DNA from: Arthrobacter sp. ISL-65
GTDB lineage: Bacteria; Actinomycetota; Actinomycetes; Actinomycetales; Micrococcaceae
DNA: 64,000 nt
Assembly: GCF_018613795.1 (NCBI RefSeq)
Contig: NZ_JAGGPN010000040.1
Coordinates: 62,001-126,000, forward strand
Direction of reading: 5' to 3'
Part shown: one piece after another, positions 35,340-43,763 of the stretch
Position numbering within the stretch: the stretch's first letter is position 1
How the letters are laid out: every line of letters starts with the position of its first letter
The notes under the pieces: model-generated
The model's database searches: none
What the model was told of the DNA's origin: nothing
The model's input: the letters and a program-made list of their open reading frames with translations, nothing else
Position numbers and translations under genes: made by a program

Positions 35340-35540
35340 ATGGCAGGCCAGGAGCAGCAGCAGCCGCAGCCACGCGACACCGAGGTCGAGGAAGAGGTCC
35401 CCGTACCGCCGGCGCCCGCAGAAGGACAGGCATCCGCTTCGACGCAGGGTGTTGACGATCTCCTCGACGAGATTGACGGCGTCCTGGAGTCCAACGCGGA
35501 GGAATTCGTCCGGGCATTCGTGCAAAAGGGCGGCCAGTAG
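35340..35540 (+). CDS. pup: Prokaryotic ubiquitin-like protein Pup
   Basis: 66 residues from ATG 35340, which has GGAGAAGGAC directly upstream; an earlier in-frame ATG (35325) lacks this fit. The N-terminus is disordered and Gln/Glu/Pro-rich, followed by the Mpa-binding helix VDDLLDEIDGVLESNAEEFV and the C-terminus FVQKGGQ. The terminal Gln must be converted to Glu by Dop before PafA ligates Pup to lysines. Lies between dop and prcB in the usual order. Confidence 0.96.
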   Translation: MAGQEQQQPQPRDTEVEEEVPVPPAPAEGQASASTQGVDDLLDEIDGVLESNAEEFVRAFVQKGGQ

Positions 35541-35624
35541 ACCGGCAGCCACCCCACCCGCACCGGGCACGGAAGCCAGAGCTACCGGACAGCCGCTGAA
35601 TTATGACGTTGAAGGAGTGCACCA

Positions 35625-36446
35625 GTGCAGGAGACAACAGCCAACAAGGTAGCCGCCCACGCGACGTCGTCGTTCACTGAGCATCTCCAACGCGACCGTC
35701 CGGAACTGCTTCCCCAATACGCACCATTCACTGCGGGCACGTCCACCGGCCAGCCGCTAGCCGTGCCCCACGCCACCACCATCGTGGCAATGACCTATGC
35801 CGGCGGCATCGTCATGGCCGGCGACCGCCGCGCCACCATGGGCAACATCATCGCCAGCCGGCACATCGAAAAGGTCTTTCCCGCCGACCAGTATTCGGTC
35901 CTCGGCATCGCCGGCACGGCAGGCATCGCGATCGACCTGACACGCCTGTTCCAGGTGGAACTCGAGCACTACGAGAAGATCGAAGGCACCCTGCTGAGCC
36001 TGGACGGGAAGGCGAACCGGCTCGGCGCCATGATCCGCGGCAACCTGCCAATGGCGCTGCAGGGTCTCGCAGTGGTCCCGCTGTTCGCAGGCTTCGACAC
36101 CGCCGCCGGGGCAGGCCGGCTGTTCTCCTATGACGTGACCGGCGGCCGCTACGAGGAACAGGAACACCACGCCGTGGGCTCCGGATCAATGTTCGCCCGC
36201 GGCGCACTTAAAAAACTTTGGCGGCCCAACCTGCCTGAGGACGAAGCCATATCCGTCGCCGTGGAGTCCCTCTACGACGCCGCCGACGACGACTCCGCCA
36301 CCGGCGGTCCCGACCCCGTGCGGCAACTGTGGCCCGTGGTATATGCCGTCAACCGGGCCGGAGCCCGGCGGGTCTCGGAGCGCGACCTCGCCGCCACGGC
36401 CGGAAACATCATCGAGTCCAGGGCAGCTGCCCGGCGGGAGGCCTGA
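35625..36446 (+). CDS. prcB: Proteasome beta subunit PrcB
   Basis: 273 residues, GTG start after GAAGGAG. A propeptide of about 50 residues ends before TTIVAMTYAGG, so autocleavage would expose Thr51 as the catalytic nucleophile. AGDRRATMGNIIASRHIEKVF holds the conserved Asp and Lys (AGDRRAT; K at about 85) and GSGSMFARG the late Ser/Gly loop. Beta subunits form the two inner heptameric rings of the 20S proteasome. Confidence 0.95.
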   Translation: MQETTANKVAAHATSSFTEHLQRDRPELLPQYAPFTAGTSTGQPLAVPHATTIVAMTYAGGIVMAGDRRATMGNIIASRHIEKVFPADQYSVLGIAGTAGIAIDLTRLFQVELEHYEKIEGTLLSLDGKANRLGAMIRGNLPMALQGLAVVPLFAGFDTAAGAGRLFSYDVTGGRYEEQEHHAVGSGSMFARGALKKLWRPNLPEDEAISVAVESLYDAADDDSATGGPDPVRQLWPVVYAVNRAGARRVSERDLAATAGNIIESRAAARREA

Positions 36447-36447
36447 T

Positions 36448-37155
36448 ATGACACAGCAGTTCTATGTCTCTCCCGAACAGCTGATGAAGGACCGTGCGGA
36501 TTTCGCACGGAAAGGCATCGCCCGCGGACGGTCCGTGATCGTGGTCAGCTGCGAAGACGGGATCGCGCTGGTGGCCGAGAACCCGTCTCCCTCGCTGCAC
36601 AAGATCGGCGAGATCTACGACAAGATCGCCTTCGCCGCCGTCGGGAAGTACAACGAGTTTGAAAGCCTCCGCCAGGCCGGGGTGCGCTACGCCGACGTCC
36701 GCGGCTATTCCTACGACCGCGAGGACGTCACGGCCAGGGGACTGGCCAGCGTCTACGCCCAGAGCCTGGGTGCCGTCTTCACCGCGGAGCAGAAGCCGTT
36801 CGAGGTGGAACTGGCCGTGGCAGAGGTAGGAGCCAGCCAGGACCTCGACCATCTTTACCGCCTCACGTTCGACGGCTCCATCGCGGACGAGCGCAACTTC
36901 ATTGCGATGGGCGGCCAGGCGGACAAGGTTTCCGGGGCGATCGAGGGCGGCTGGCAACGCGACCTCTCGTTCGCGGCGGCGATCCGGCTCGCCGTCAAGG
37001 GACTCGTAACGGACAACGAGGCACCCGACCTGCCGGCCAAGGCCTTGGAAGTGGCGGTGCTGGACCGCAGCTCGGAAAGCAACAGGGGGACGCGGAGGGC
37101 TTTCCGCAGATTGTCCGACCAGGACGTCGTGGAACTGCTGGCTGAGGAGAGCTGA
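36448..37155 (+). CDS. prcA: Proteasome alpha subunit PrcA
   Basis: 235 residues from ATG 36448, one nucleotide after the prcB stop and behind GGGAGG. The N-terminus (MTQQFYVSPEQLMKDRADFA) is the conserved alpha-ring gate segment, followed by KGIARGRSVIVVSCEDGIALVAEN. It has no propeptide and no N-terminal Thr, as expected of the outer ring. It would provide the docking pockets for the GQYL tail of Mpa. pafA starts 1 nt after its stop. Confidence 0.95.
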   Translation: MTQQFYVSPEQLMKDRADFARKGIARGRSVIVVSCEDGIALVAENPSPSLHKIGEIYDKIAFAAVGKYNEFESLRQAGVRYADVRGYSYDREDVTARGLASVYAQSLGAVFTAEQKPFEVELAVAEVGASQDLDHLYRLTFDGSIADERNFIAMGGQADKVSGAIEGGWQRDLSFAAAIRLAVKGLVTDNEAPDLPAKALEVAVLDRSSESNRGTRRAFRRLSDQDVVELLAEES

Positions 37156-37156
37156 C

Positions 37157-38521
37157 ATGGACAAGAGGATTTTCGGCATTGAAACCGAATTCGGGATTTC
37201 CTATTCGAGCCCGGACTCCCGGCCCCTCGCCCCGGAGGAAGTGGCCCGCTACCTGTTCCGAAAGGTGGTCAGCTGGGGCCGGTCCTCCAACGTGTTCCTC
37301 ACCAACGGGTCCCGCCTGTACCTTGACGTGGGCTCGCACCCGGAATACGCCACCGCAGAATGCGACGACCTCGCCCAGCTGATCGCCCATGACCGCGCCG
37401 GGGAGCTCATCCTCGATGACCTCGTGGATGAGGCCCAGTCCAGGCTCGCCGCCGAGGGCTTCAACGGCACGGTGTACCTGTTTAAGAACAACACCGATTC
37501 TGCAGGCAACTCTTACGGCAGCCACGAGAACTACCTCATTCCGCGCCGCGGCGAGTTCACCCGGCTGGCCGAGATCCTGATTCCGTTCCTCGTCACCCGC
37601 CAGCTCATCGCCGGTGCGGGCAAGATCCTGAAGACGCCGCACGGGGCCACCTACGCGTTTTCGCAGCGGGCGGACCACATTTGGGAGGGCGTGTCCTCGG
37701 CCACCACCCGTTCCCGGCCGATCATCAACACCCGGGACGAGCCGCATGCCGACGCTGAGTTCTACCGCCGCCTCCATGTGATCGTCGGCGACTCCAACAT
37801 GTCCGAGACCACGGCGCTGCTCAAGGTGGGCACCGTGGACCTCATCCTGCGGATGATCGAGGCCGGCGTGATCATGCGGGACATGCGGATGGAAAACCCC
37901 ATCCGCAGCATCCGGGAGATCTCCCATGACCTGAGCGGCCGCGCATTGGTCAGGCTCGCCAACGGCCGCCAGCTCACCGCGCTGGAGATCCAGCAGGAGT
38001 ACCTGAACAAGGTCACGGCGTTCGTCGAGGAAAACGGCGCCCACAACCCGCACGTGCCGCTGATCCTGGACCTGTGGGGGCGGACGCTGCGGGCCATCGA
38101 AAGCGGCGACTCCAGCACCATCGACACCGAAATCGACTGGGCCATCAAGAAGAAGCTCATGGACAGTTACCGCAGGCGCCACGGCCTAGGGCTGGACGCC
38201 CCCAGGATCGCGCAGCTGGACCTCACCTACCACGACATCTCCCGTTCCCGCGGCCTGTACTACCTGCTCCAGTCCCGCGGCGCCGTCCGCCGGGTGACCG
38301 AGGAGACCGCCATCAAGGACGCCGTGGACGCCCCGCCGCAGACCACCAGGGCCAAGCTCCGTGGCGACTTCGTCCGAAAGGCGCAGGAGCTGGGCCGGGA
38401 CTACACCGTGGACTGGGTCCATCTGAAGCTCAACGACCGCGCCCACCAGACCATCTTGTGCAAAGACCCGTTCCGCAACGTTGACGAGCGGGTTGATGCC
38501 CTTCTGGACTCTATGGGCTGA
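37157..38521 (+). CDS. pafA: Pup-protein ligase PafA
   Basis: 454 residues of the carboxylate-amine/glutamine-synthetase-like fold. MDKRIFGIETEFGISYS carries the ATP/magnesium-binding Glu residues; YLDVGSHPEYATAECD, LFKNNTDSAGNSYGSHENYL and TRSRPIINTRDEPH are shared with Dop. It lacks the Dop-specific insert. It forms the isopeptide bond between deamidated Pup and substrate lysines. The spacing of 1 nt from prcA implies translational coupling. Confidence 0.96.
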   Translation: MDKRIFGIETEFGISYSSPDSRPLAPEEVARYLFRKVVSWGRSSNVFLTNGSRLYLDVGSHPEYATAECDDLAQLIAHDRAGELILDDLVDEAQSRLAAEGFNGTVYLFKNNTDSAGNSYGSHENYLIPRRGEFTRLAEILIPFLVTRQLIAGAGKILKTPHGATYAFSQRADHIWEGVSSATTRSRPIINTRDEPHADAEFYRRLHVIVGDSNMSETTALLKVGTVDLILRMIEAGVIMRDMRMENPIRSIREISHDLSGRALVRLANGRQLTALEIQQEYLNKVTAFVEENGAHNPHVPLILDLWGRTLRAIESGDSSTIDTEIDWAIKKKLMDSYRRRHGLGLDAPRIAQLDLTYHDISRSRGLYYLLQSRGAVRRVTEETAIKDAVDAPPQTTRAKLRGDFVRKAQELGRDYTVDWVHLKLNDRAHQTILCKDPFRNVDERVDALLDSMG

Positions 38522-38634
38522 TACCCAGCTTTCCGCGTTACTCTGGAAGAGGCCGTTCTGCGGTCCTGACTGCCTTGCCGTCTGTAGCACCTCCGCCGGC
38601 AGGGCATCCATCTTGCCCCGACGAAAGTTCTTAC

Positions 38635-39564
38635 GTGCGCCGACTACTAGCAATCCTTCTTCCCGCGCTGCTTCTGCTGACCGCCTGCGGTGGCCAGGAG
38701 CCAGCAGCTCCGGAACCGACCAGCCAGTCCGCGGGTGACACCGCCAAGTTCGACTCGCTCAAGCTGACGGACAACGGTGACAAGAAAGCCCCCAAGGTCG
38801 AGTTCACCAAGCCGCTGGAGGTTACCGAACCGACCGTGAAGGTTGTCACCGAAGGCAGCGGGGATCGCGTCAAGGCCAACCAGATTGCCGAGATCTCCGT
38901 CCTTGCCCTGAACGCCAAGGACGGTTCCACGCTGGACGACAGCTTCCCCCGCGATCCCGAGCCCCTTGAACTGAACGACAAACTCAAGACCGGCAGCGCG
39001 ATCGTCTACAACGCGTTCGTTGGCGCCAAGGTGGGCTCACAGCTCGCCCTCGCCATCCCGGGCAAGGCAGCGGCGGAAGGCCAGGCTGCCCAGCCGACCC
39101 AGCTCCTGATCATCGAGGTGCTCTCGGCCAAGGAGGCCCCGAAGGTGCTGGAGAAGCCGGAAGGTGATCCGGTCACACCGCCCGCAGGCCTTCCGACCGT
39201 CACCGAGAAGGACGGTGTCCCGGAGATCTCGGTTAAGGGCGTCGCCGCCCCCAAGAAGCTCATCGCCCAGGACCTGATCAAGGGCAAGGGCGCCGTCCTC
39301 AAGGCCACGGACACCCTGACCGTCAACTACGTCGGCGTGGCCCTGGCCAGCGGCAAGAAGTTTGACTCCAGCTTCGACCGCAAGGAGCCGGCCTCGTTCG
39401 CGCTGAACCAGGTCATCAAGGGCTGGACCCAGGGTTTGGCCGGCAAGACCGTTGGCTCGCGCGTCCTGCTCGTTATCCCCAAGGATCTCGCCTACGGCGA
39501 CTCCGGCCAGGGTGACGCCAAGGGCGACCTCGTGTTCGTCGTCGACATCCTGGGCGTCAAATAA
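38635..39564 (+). CDS. FKBP-type peptidyl-prolyl isomerase lipoprotein
   Basis: 309 residues from GTG 38635, chosen because it places the signal peptide at the N-terminus (VRRLLAILLPALLLLTACGG), with lipobox LTAC about residues 15-18. The C-terminal third is an FKBP domain (LTVNYVGVALASGKKFDSSF, VIKGWTQGLAGKTVGSRVLLVIP). The middle part resembles a second, degenerate FKBP fold. It probably folds extracytoplasmic proteins. It sits just after the proteasome locus and before a cytosolic FKBP. Confidence 0.9.
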   Translation: MRRLLAILLPALLLLTACGGQEPAAPEPTSQSAGDTAKFDSLKLTDNGDKKAPKVEFTKPLEVTEPTVKVVTEGSGDRVKANQIAEISVLALNAKDGSTLDDSFPRDPEPLELNDKLKTGSAIVYNAFVGAKVGSQLALAIPGKAAAEGQAAQPTQLLIIEVLSAKEAPKVLEKPEGDPVTPPAGLPTVTEKDGVPEISVKGVAAPKKLIAQDLIKGKGAVLKATDTLTVNYVGVALASGKKFDSSFDRKEPASFALNQVIKGWTQGLAGKTVGSRVLLVIPKDLAYGDSGQGDAKGDLVFVVDILGVK

Positions 39565-39614
39565 GCCAGGCGTCAAGTAAGCAACTCAAACACCCACCAG
39601 CAGAAGGAGTAACT

Positions 39615-40010
39615 ATGTCATTTGGCCAGCGCAAAATCGACCGTGACAAGCCGGAAATCGACTTCCCCCAGGGCCCGGTGCCCACGGAACTCGTCATCAC
39701 GGACATCATTGAGGGCGACGGTCCCGAGGCCAAGGCCGGCGACACCGTGTCCACGCACTACGTCGGCGTGGCCTGGTCCACCGGCGAAGAGTTCGACGCA
39801 TCCTGGGGCCGCGGCGCCCCGCTGGACTTCCGCGTCGGCGTCGGCCAGGTCATCCAGGGCTGGGACCAGGGTCTGCTTGGCATGAAGGTCGGCGGACGCC
39901 GCCGCCTGGAGATCCCCTCGGAGCTGGCTTACGGCTCACGCGGTGCCGGCGGAGCCATCGGCCCGAATGAGGCTCTGATCTTCGTCGTGGACCTGGTGGG
40001 CGTCCGCTAG
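39615..40010 (+). CDS. FKBP-type peptidyl-prolyl cis-trans isomerase
   Basis: 131 residues without a signal peptide, behind a strong AGAAGGAG site. A single FKBP domain covers almost the whole protein: VSTHYVGVAWSTGEEFDASW, VIQGWDQGLLGMKVGGRRRLEIPSELAYGSRGAG and EALIFVVDLVGVR hold the standard active-site Tyr, Asp, Val and Trp positions. A cytosolic proline isomerase; likely co-transcribed with the preceding lipoprotein isomerase (50 nt gap). Confidence 0.93.
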   Translation: MSFGQRKIDRDKPEIDFPQGPVPTELVITDIIEGDGPEAKAGDTVSTHYVGVAWSTGEEFDASWGRGAPLDFRVGVGQVIQGWDQGLLGMKVGGRRRLEIPSELAYGSRGAGGAIGPNEALIFVVDLVGVR

Positions 40011-40014
40011 TCCC

Positions 40015-40097
40015 CACCCGCCCCCTATCCTCGCAAGCTCGGACAGGGAACCCGGCGGGCGTGGGCCCACCACCCGCCCCTATCCTCGTAAGCGCGG
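40015..40097. repeat. Imperfect 28-bp direct repeat before pafBC
   Basis: 40015-40042 and 40071-40097 match except for one indel and two substitutions; each contains CCTATCCTCG-AAGC-CGG. The second copy leads into the stem-loop at 40091-40134. It could be a duplicated promoter element (TATCCT is -10-like) or a slippage product. Confidence 0.5.
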
Positions 40098-40134
40098 TAA
40101 CAATCCGAAGGATTTTCCGGATTGTTGCCGCGCT
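40091..40134 (+). terminator. Stem-loop between fkbp and pafBC
   Basis: 17-nt arms (40091-40107 with 40118-40134; one non-Watson-Crick position) and a 10-nt loop, ending 40 nt before the pafBC GTG. A weak TT follows. Likely terminates the isomerase transcript. Confidence 0.6.
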
Positions 40135-40161
40135 TTCGCGTTATTGCCCGAACGGCTTTAG

Positions 40162-40167
40162 TAACGT
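40162..40167 (+). promoter_or_regulatory. Leaderless-type -10 (TAACGT)
   Basis: TAACGT ends 7 nt before the pafBC GTG at 40175; GAGG in the gap could alternatively be a ribosome site. Confidence 0.45.
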
Positions 40168-40174
40168 AACGAGG

Positions 40175-42181
40175 GTGTCCGCCCAACGTACTGAACGCCT
40201 GCTGAACCTCCTGATCGCCCTGCTGAACTCGCGGTACGGCCTCCGGCGCAGTGAGCTGCGGGAGAAAATCTATTCCGGCGGCGCAGCCAGCGACGCCGCC
40301 TTTGGCCGCATGTTCGAACGCGACAAGAACGACCTGCGGGACTTTGGCTTCGACGTCGAGACGGTCACGGACCTGGGCTGGAGTTCCGACGATCCCGGCA
40401 CCACCCGGTACCGGATCGGCAAGGAGTCCAACCGCCTGCCGGATGTGGAGCTCACCCCGGACGAATGGACGGTCCTGCTGCTGGCTTCGCAGCTCTGGGA
40501 ACAGGCGGCCCTGGGCACGGCGGCGAGCAACGCCCTCCGCAAGCTTCAGGCCGCGGGCGGCCTGGCCGACGTCGAACTTCCGGCCGGCGTGCAGCCGCGC
40601 ATCAGACCCGCCGGCCAGGCGTTTGAGGATCTCGTGGCCGCCATGCACGCCCAGCACGCCGTCCGCTTCCTCTACCTGGCCGGCAGCACGGGGCGGGAAG
40701 AGGAGCGCGTCGTTGAGCCCTGGGGCCTGGGCAGCCGCTTCGGCCAGTGGTACCTCGTCGGCTTTGACCGGGGCCGACGCGCCAAGCGCTTCTTCCGGCT
40801 GTCGCGCCTCACGTCTGCGGTGACAATCCTGGACAGGGAGGCCTTCACGCCGCCCGCCGGCTTCAACGTGCGTGCCGAGCTGAACAGCCTTCCGGAGCTT
40901 CCGGTCAGCTCCGCCGTCGTGGACGTCCGCAGCGGCAAGCTCCTGGGGCTGCGCAAGCGGGCCGCCGGGCCCGCGTCTCAGGAGGCGGACACGGACGTGT
41001 CCCAGAATATGGAGGCCAACGCCGGGTGGGACCGTCTGAGCGTCCCCTACCGTGACGCTGAGGTGCTCGGGGAGGAGCTGGCCTCCTACGGGCCGAACGT
41101 AAGGGTGGTGAGCCCCGGGGAGCTGTCCGCCTCCGTGCAGCGCCGTCTGGCGAATGCCGCCGTCTTCATCGGTGCTCCGGTGCCGCCTTATTCGTTCGCG
41201 CATGCCGGGACGGGGAAACGGACCCGCAAGCGCACGTCAGAAGATCAGCTCACGCGGATGCTGCAGCTGGTCCCGTTCCTGGTCCGCAACCAGGGCCTGC
41301 CCATCGAGGAGGTGGCCGACCGGTTTGGGGTGACCCGCCAGGAACTGGAGGGGGATCTGCTGATCCTGATCTGTTCCGGCCTGCCGCAGGGATACCCGGA
41401 CGAGCTGCTGGACATCCAGTGGGAGGAGGGGCACGTTTTCATCAGCCAGTCCATGGAGCTGAACCGGCCGGTCCGCTTCACCGTGGACGAGGCCTGCGCG
41501 CTGCTCACGGGCCTCGAGACCCTGAACGGCCTGCCGGAGCTGGCCGAAGGAAGCGCCCTGGAATCGGTGACGCTCAAGCTGATGGCGGCCGCGGGGGAGG
41601 AGGGGCTCCGTGCCGCTGCCCTCTCCGGGCCGGAGGTCGCACCCGGCAACTCGGCCAACCTCGAGGTTATCCGCGACGCGATTGAATCAGGGTCCCAGCT
41701 GCACCTCGTCTACCTTTCCGCGCAGAAGGACACCCTGTCGGAGCGGGACGTGGATCCGCTCCGGCTCTACTCCATGGACAACACCTGGTACTTCGAGGCC
41801 TACTGCCATTCGGCGGCCGGCCTGCGGAATTTCCGGCTGGACCGGATCGAGGATCTCGCGCCCACCGGGAAGCCGGTCTCGTCCGGGATGAAGCCCGACG
41901 GCGGGTTCCCGGCAAAGCTGTTCACCCCCAACGACGACGACACGCTGATCACCGTCCAGCTCACCGCCCGCGGTGCCGGGCTCGCGGACGACTATTATGC
42001 CGAGCGGACAGCGCCGCTGCCGGACGGCGGCCTGGTGGCCGAGATCCGGTTCGGCAACACGGCATGGCTGCCCATGTTTGTGGCCCAGCACGGCGGAACG
42101 GCACGGATCCTGGAACCTGAGGCGCTTGCCCGCGCCTCGCAGGACTGGATCGGGGCGGCCCTGGCCCAGTACAAGGGCTAG
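40175..42181 (+). CDS. pafBC: Fused DNA-damage transcription activator PafBC
   Basis: 668 residues from GTG 40175, where the conserved HTH begins (SAQRTERLLNLLIALLNSRYGL). The order winged HTH - WYL - WCX occurs twice: first half about 1-320 and second half from about 345 (QLTRMLQLVPFLVRNQGLPIEEVADRFGV). WYL-type segments include AVRFLYLAGSTGREEERVVEPWGL and QLHLVYLSAQKDTLSERDVDPLRLY. In mycobacteria PafB and PafC are separate; single-chain fusions are known in Arthrobacter. PafBC activates LexA-independent DNA-damage genes. An upstream open extension from 40061 is rejected as it has no ribosome site and overlaps the repeats. Confidence 0.93.
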   Translation: MSAQRTERLLNLLIALLNSRYGLRRSELREKIYSGGAASDAAFGRMFERDKNDLRDFGFDVETVTDLGWSSDDPGTTRYRIGKESNRLPDVELTPDEWTVLLLASQLWEQAALGTAASNALRKLQAAGGLADVELPAGVQPRIRPAGQAFEDLVAAMHAQHAVRFLYLAGSTGREEERVVEPWGLGSRFGQWYLVGFDRGRRAKRFFRLSRLTSAVTILDREAFTPPAGFNVRAELNSLPELPVSSAVVDVRSGKLLGLRKRAAGPASQEADTDVSQNMEANAGWDRLSVPYRDAEVLGEELASYGPNVRVVSPGELSASVQRRLANAAVFIGAPVPPYSFAHAGTGKRTRKRTSEDQLTRMLQLVPFLVRNQGLPIEEVADRFGVTRQELEGDLLILICSGLPQGYPDELLDIQWEEGHVFISQSMELNRPVRFTVDEACALLTGLETLNGLPELAEGSALESVTLKLMAAAGEEGLRAAALSGPEVAPGNSANLEVIRDAIESGSQLHLVYLSAQKDTLSERDVDPLRLYSMDNTWYFEAYCHSAAGLRNFRLDRIEDLAPTGKPVSSGMKPDGGFPAKLFTPNDDDTLITVQLTARGAGLADDYYAERTAPLPDGGLVAEIRFGNTAWLPMFVAQHGGTARILEPEALARASQDWIGAALAQYKG

Positions 42182-42210
42182 CCAGTACAACGGCTAGCCT
42201 GTACGGCAGC

Positions 42211-42216
42211 TAGACT
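42211..42216 (+). promoter_or_regulatory. Leaderless-type -10 (TAGACT)
   Basis: TAGACT ends 7 nt before ATG 42224. Confidence 0.5.
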
Positions 42217-42223
42217 ACTCAGC

Positions 42224-42592
42224 ATGCCTTGGTGGTCCTGGATCCTTATTTGGGTGGCGCTTGTGTCACTGTCGCTGCTGTTCTTCGTACTCATGGGCGT
42301 TCGCCTGTTCCGCCAGTTCATGGCAACAGTCAAGGAGCTTGGAGAAGCGGGCGACAAACTCACCAGCCTTCCGGTTCCCGCGGCAGCATCCGCGGGTGCC
42401 GCTGCGGCGGCACCTGATTCCGCCGTCGTCGGGCTTGCACCGGGAACCGCCCCTTTTGCCTCGCCGCACCAGATGCGCCATGATTACCACGCATCCAAAG
42501 AGGTCCGCAGGGAGGCCCGGCGCCAGCGCCGGGTCCGCCGGAAGACCGGACGGGGCCAGCCCCAGTCGCTGCGCGACATCGAATTCAGATAA
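42224..42592 (+). CDS. Single-pass membrane protein of unknown function
   Basis: 122 residues. One N-terminal helix (WWSWILIWVALVSLSLLFFVLMGV), an amphipathic stretch, an Ala/Pro/Ser linker (about 50-80) and a very basic C-terminus (KEVRREARRQRRVRRKTGRG). The topology suggests a membrane-anchored protein with a nucleic-acid- or lipid-headgroup-binding tail. It lies 34 nt before tatA and may be co-transcribed with it. No known family is recognised. Confidence 0.75.
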   Translation: MPWWSWILIWVALVSLSLLFFVLMGVRLFRQFMATVKELGEAGDKLTSLPVPAAASAGAAAAAPDSAVVGLAPGTAPFASPHQMRHDYHASKEVRREARRQRRVRRKTGRGQPQSLRDIEFR

Positions 42593-42626
42593 ACGTAGGA
42601 TGTAGCTAAACGAAAGGAACACCAAC

Positions 42627-42896
42627 ATGAGGCTTGAAGGCTGGCATCTCATCATCATCATCGTCCTTGCTTTGGTGCTCTTCGCTGCACCGAAACTTCC
42701 CGGCATGGCCCGGAGCCTCGGCCAGTCGATGCGCATTTTCAAGTCGGAAGTCCGCGAAATGAAGAAGGACGGTGCCCCTGAAGCCAAGGACGGCTCGGAT
42801 CCCGTCGAAGGCACCGTCGTCAACCACCCGCGTTCCACCCCGACGGACAACCGTCCCGCAGACGGAAACGACGTTCCGCCGCCCAACCGCGCCTAA
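42627..42896 (+). CDS. tatA: Twin-arginine translocase subunit TatA
   Basis: 89 residues behind AAAGGAAC. A short N-terminal membrane helix (WHLIIIIVLALVLFAAPKLPGMARSLGQSM) leads into an amphipathic helix and a polar tail, the TatA/E layout, including the hinge Pro-Gly and following basic residues. TatA oligomers form the protein-conducting path for folded substrates. tatC follows 6 nt after the stop. Confidence 0.93.
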   Translation: MRLEGWHLIIIIVLALVLFAAPKLPGMARSLGQSMRIFKSEVREMKKDGAPEAKDGSDPVEGTVVNHPRSTPTDNRPADGNDVPPPNRA

Positions 42897-42902
42897 GATT
42901 TC

Positions 42903-43739
42903 GTGGCACTGACCATGAGTCGTCAATCCAATCCTGAGGGACGGATGGCTCTGCTGGACCATCTGCGCGAACTCAGGAACCGGCTGTTCAAGTCCGCCAT
43001 TGCCGTTGTGCTCGCCACAATCGCGGGTTTCCTGGTGTACCAGCCCATGCTCGCGGCCCTGATCAAACCGATCAAGGACCTCAACGAGAGCGAGGGCCGG
43101 CAGGCATCGCTCAACTTCGACGGCGTGGCGAGCTCCTTCGACCTCATGATCCAGGTGTCGGTGTTCCTGGGGGTAATCCTGGCCAGCCCGGTCTGGCTGT
43201 ACCAGCTCTGGGCGTTTATCGTCCCCGGACTGCACAAGAAGGAACGCCGGCTGGCGCTGTCCTTTGTGTCGGCCGCGGTGCCGCTGTTCATCGGCGGCGT
43301 GACGCTGGCGTGGCTTGTCCTCCCCAATGCCGTCCGGGTCCTCACCGACTTCACGCCATCCGGAGGCTCCAACTTCATCAGCGCCCAGGTCTACCTGTCC
43401 TTCGTGCTGCGGCTGCTGCTGGCCTTCGGCATCGCCTTCCTCCTCCCTGTCGTCCTGGTCGGTCTGAACCTCGCCGGGCTGCTCCGCGGGGAGCAGCTCC
43501 TGAAGAGCTGGCGCATTACGGTGTTCCTTGTTTGCCTGTTCGCAGCCATGGCGGCCCCCGGCGGCGATGCGATGAGCATGTTCTACCTTGCCGGTCCCAT
43601 GCTCCTGCTCTTCTTCGCGGCCATCGGCCTGTGCGTCCTGAACGACCGCCGGCGAGCACGCCGCGCAGAGAAGCGGGCCGCTGAGACCGAGGCCACAGCC
43701 GATGTCGCGACTCCGAGCAGTGAGCTGAAGAATCTCTAG
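42903..43739 (+). CDS. tatC: Twin-arginine translocase subunit TatC
   Basis: 278 residues (GTG 42903; ATG 42915 is an alternative). Six membrane helices. The N-terminal signature RMALLDHLRELRNRLFKSAIAVV and the first periplasmic loop to TM2 region with WLYQLWAFIVPGLHKKER are TatC hallmarks and form the signal-peptide receptor site with the conserved Glu. A charged C-terminal tail follows TM6. Located between tatA and helY as in M. tuberculosis. Confidence 0.93.
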   Translation: MALTMSRQSNPEGRMALLDHLRELRNRLFKSAIAVVLATIAGFLVYQPMLAALIKPIKDLNESEGRQASLNFDGVASSFDLMIQVSVFLGVILASPVWLYQLWAFIVPGLHKKERRLALSFVSAAVPLFIGGVTLAWLVLPNAVRVLTDFTPSGGSNFISAQVYLSFVLRLLLAFGIAFLLPVVLVGLNLAGLLRGEQLLKSWRITVFLVCLFAAMAAPGGDAMSMFYLAGPMLLLFFAAIGLCVLNDRRRARRAEKRAAETEATADVATPSSELKNL

Positions 43740-43751
43740 GCACGCCACCGC

Positions 43752-43757
43752 TAGGCT
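43752..43757 (+). promoter_or_regulatory. Leaderless-type -10 (TAGGCT)
   Basis: TAGGCT ends 6 nt before the helY ATG; the gap TGAGGA could also bind ribosomes. Confidence 0.45.
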
Positions 43758-43763
43758 TGAGGA

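Noticed and set aside
36995..38182. 395-codon frame antisense to prcA/pafA
   Set aside because: Spans two well-defined genes on the other strand and shows no domain.
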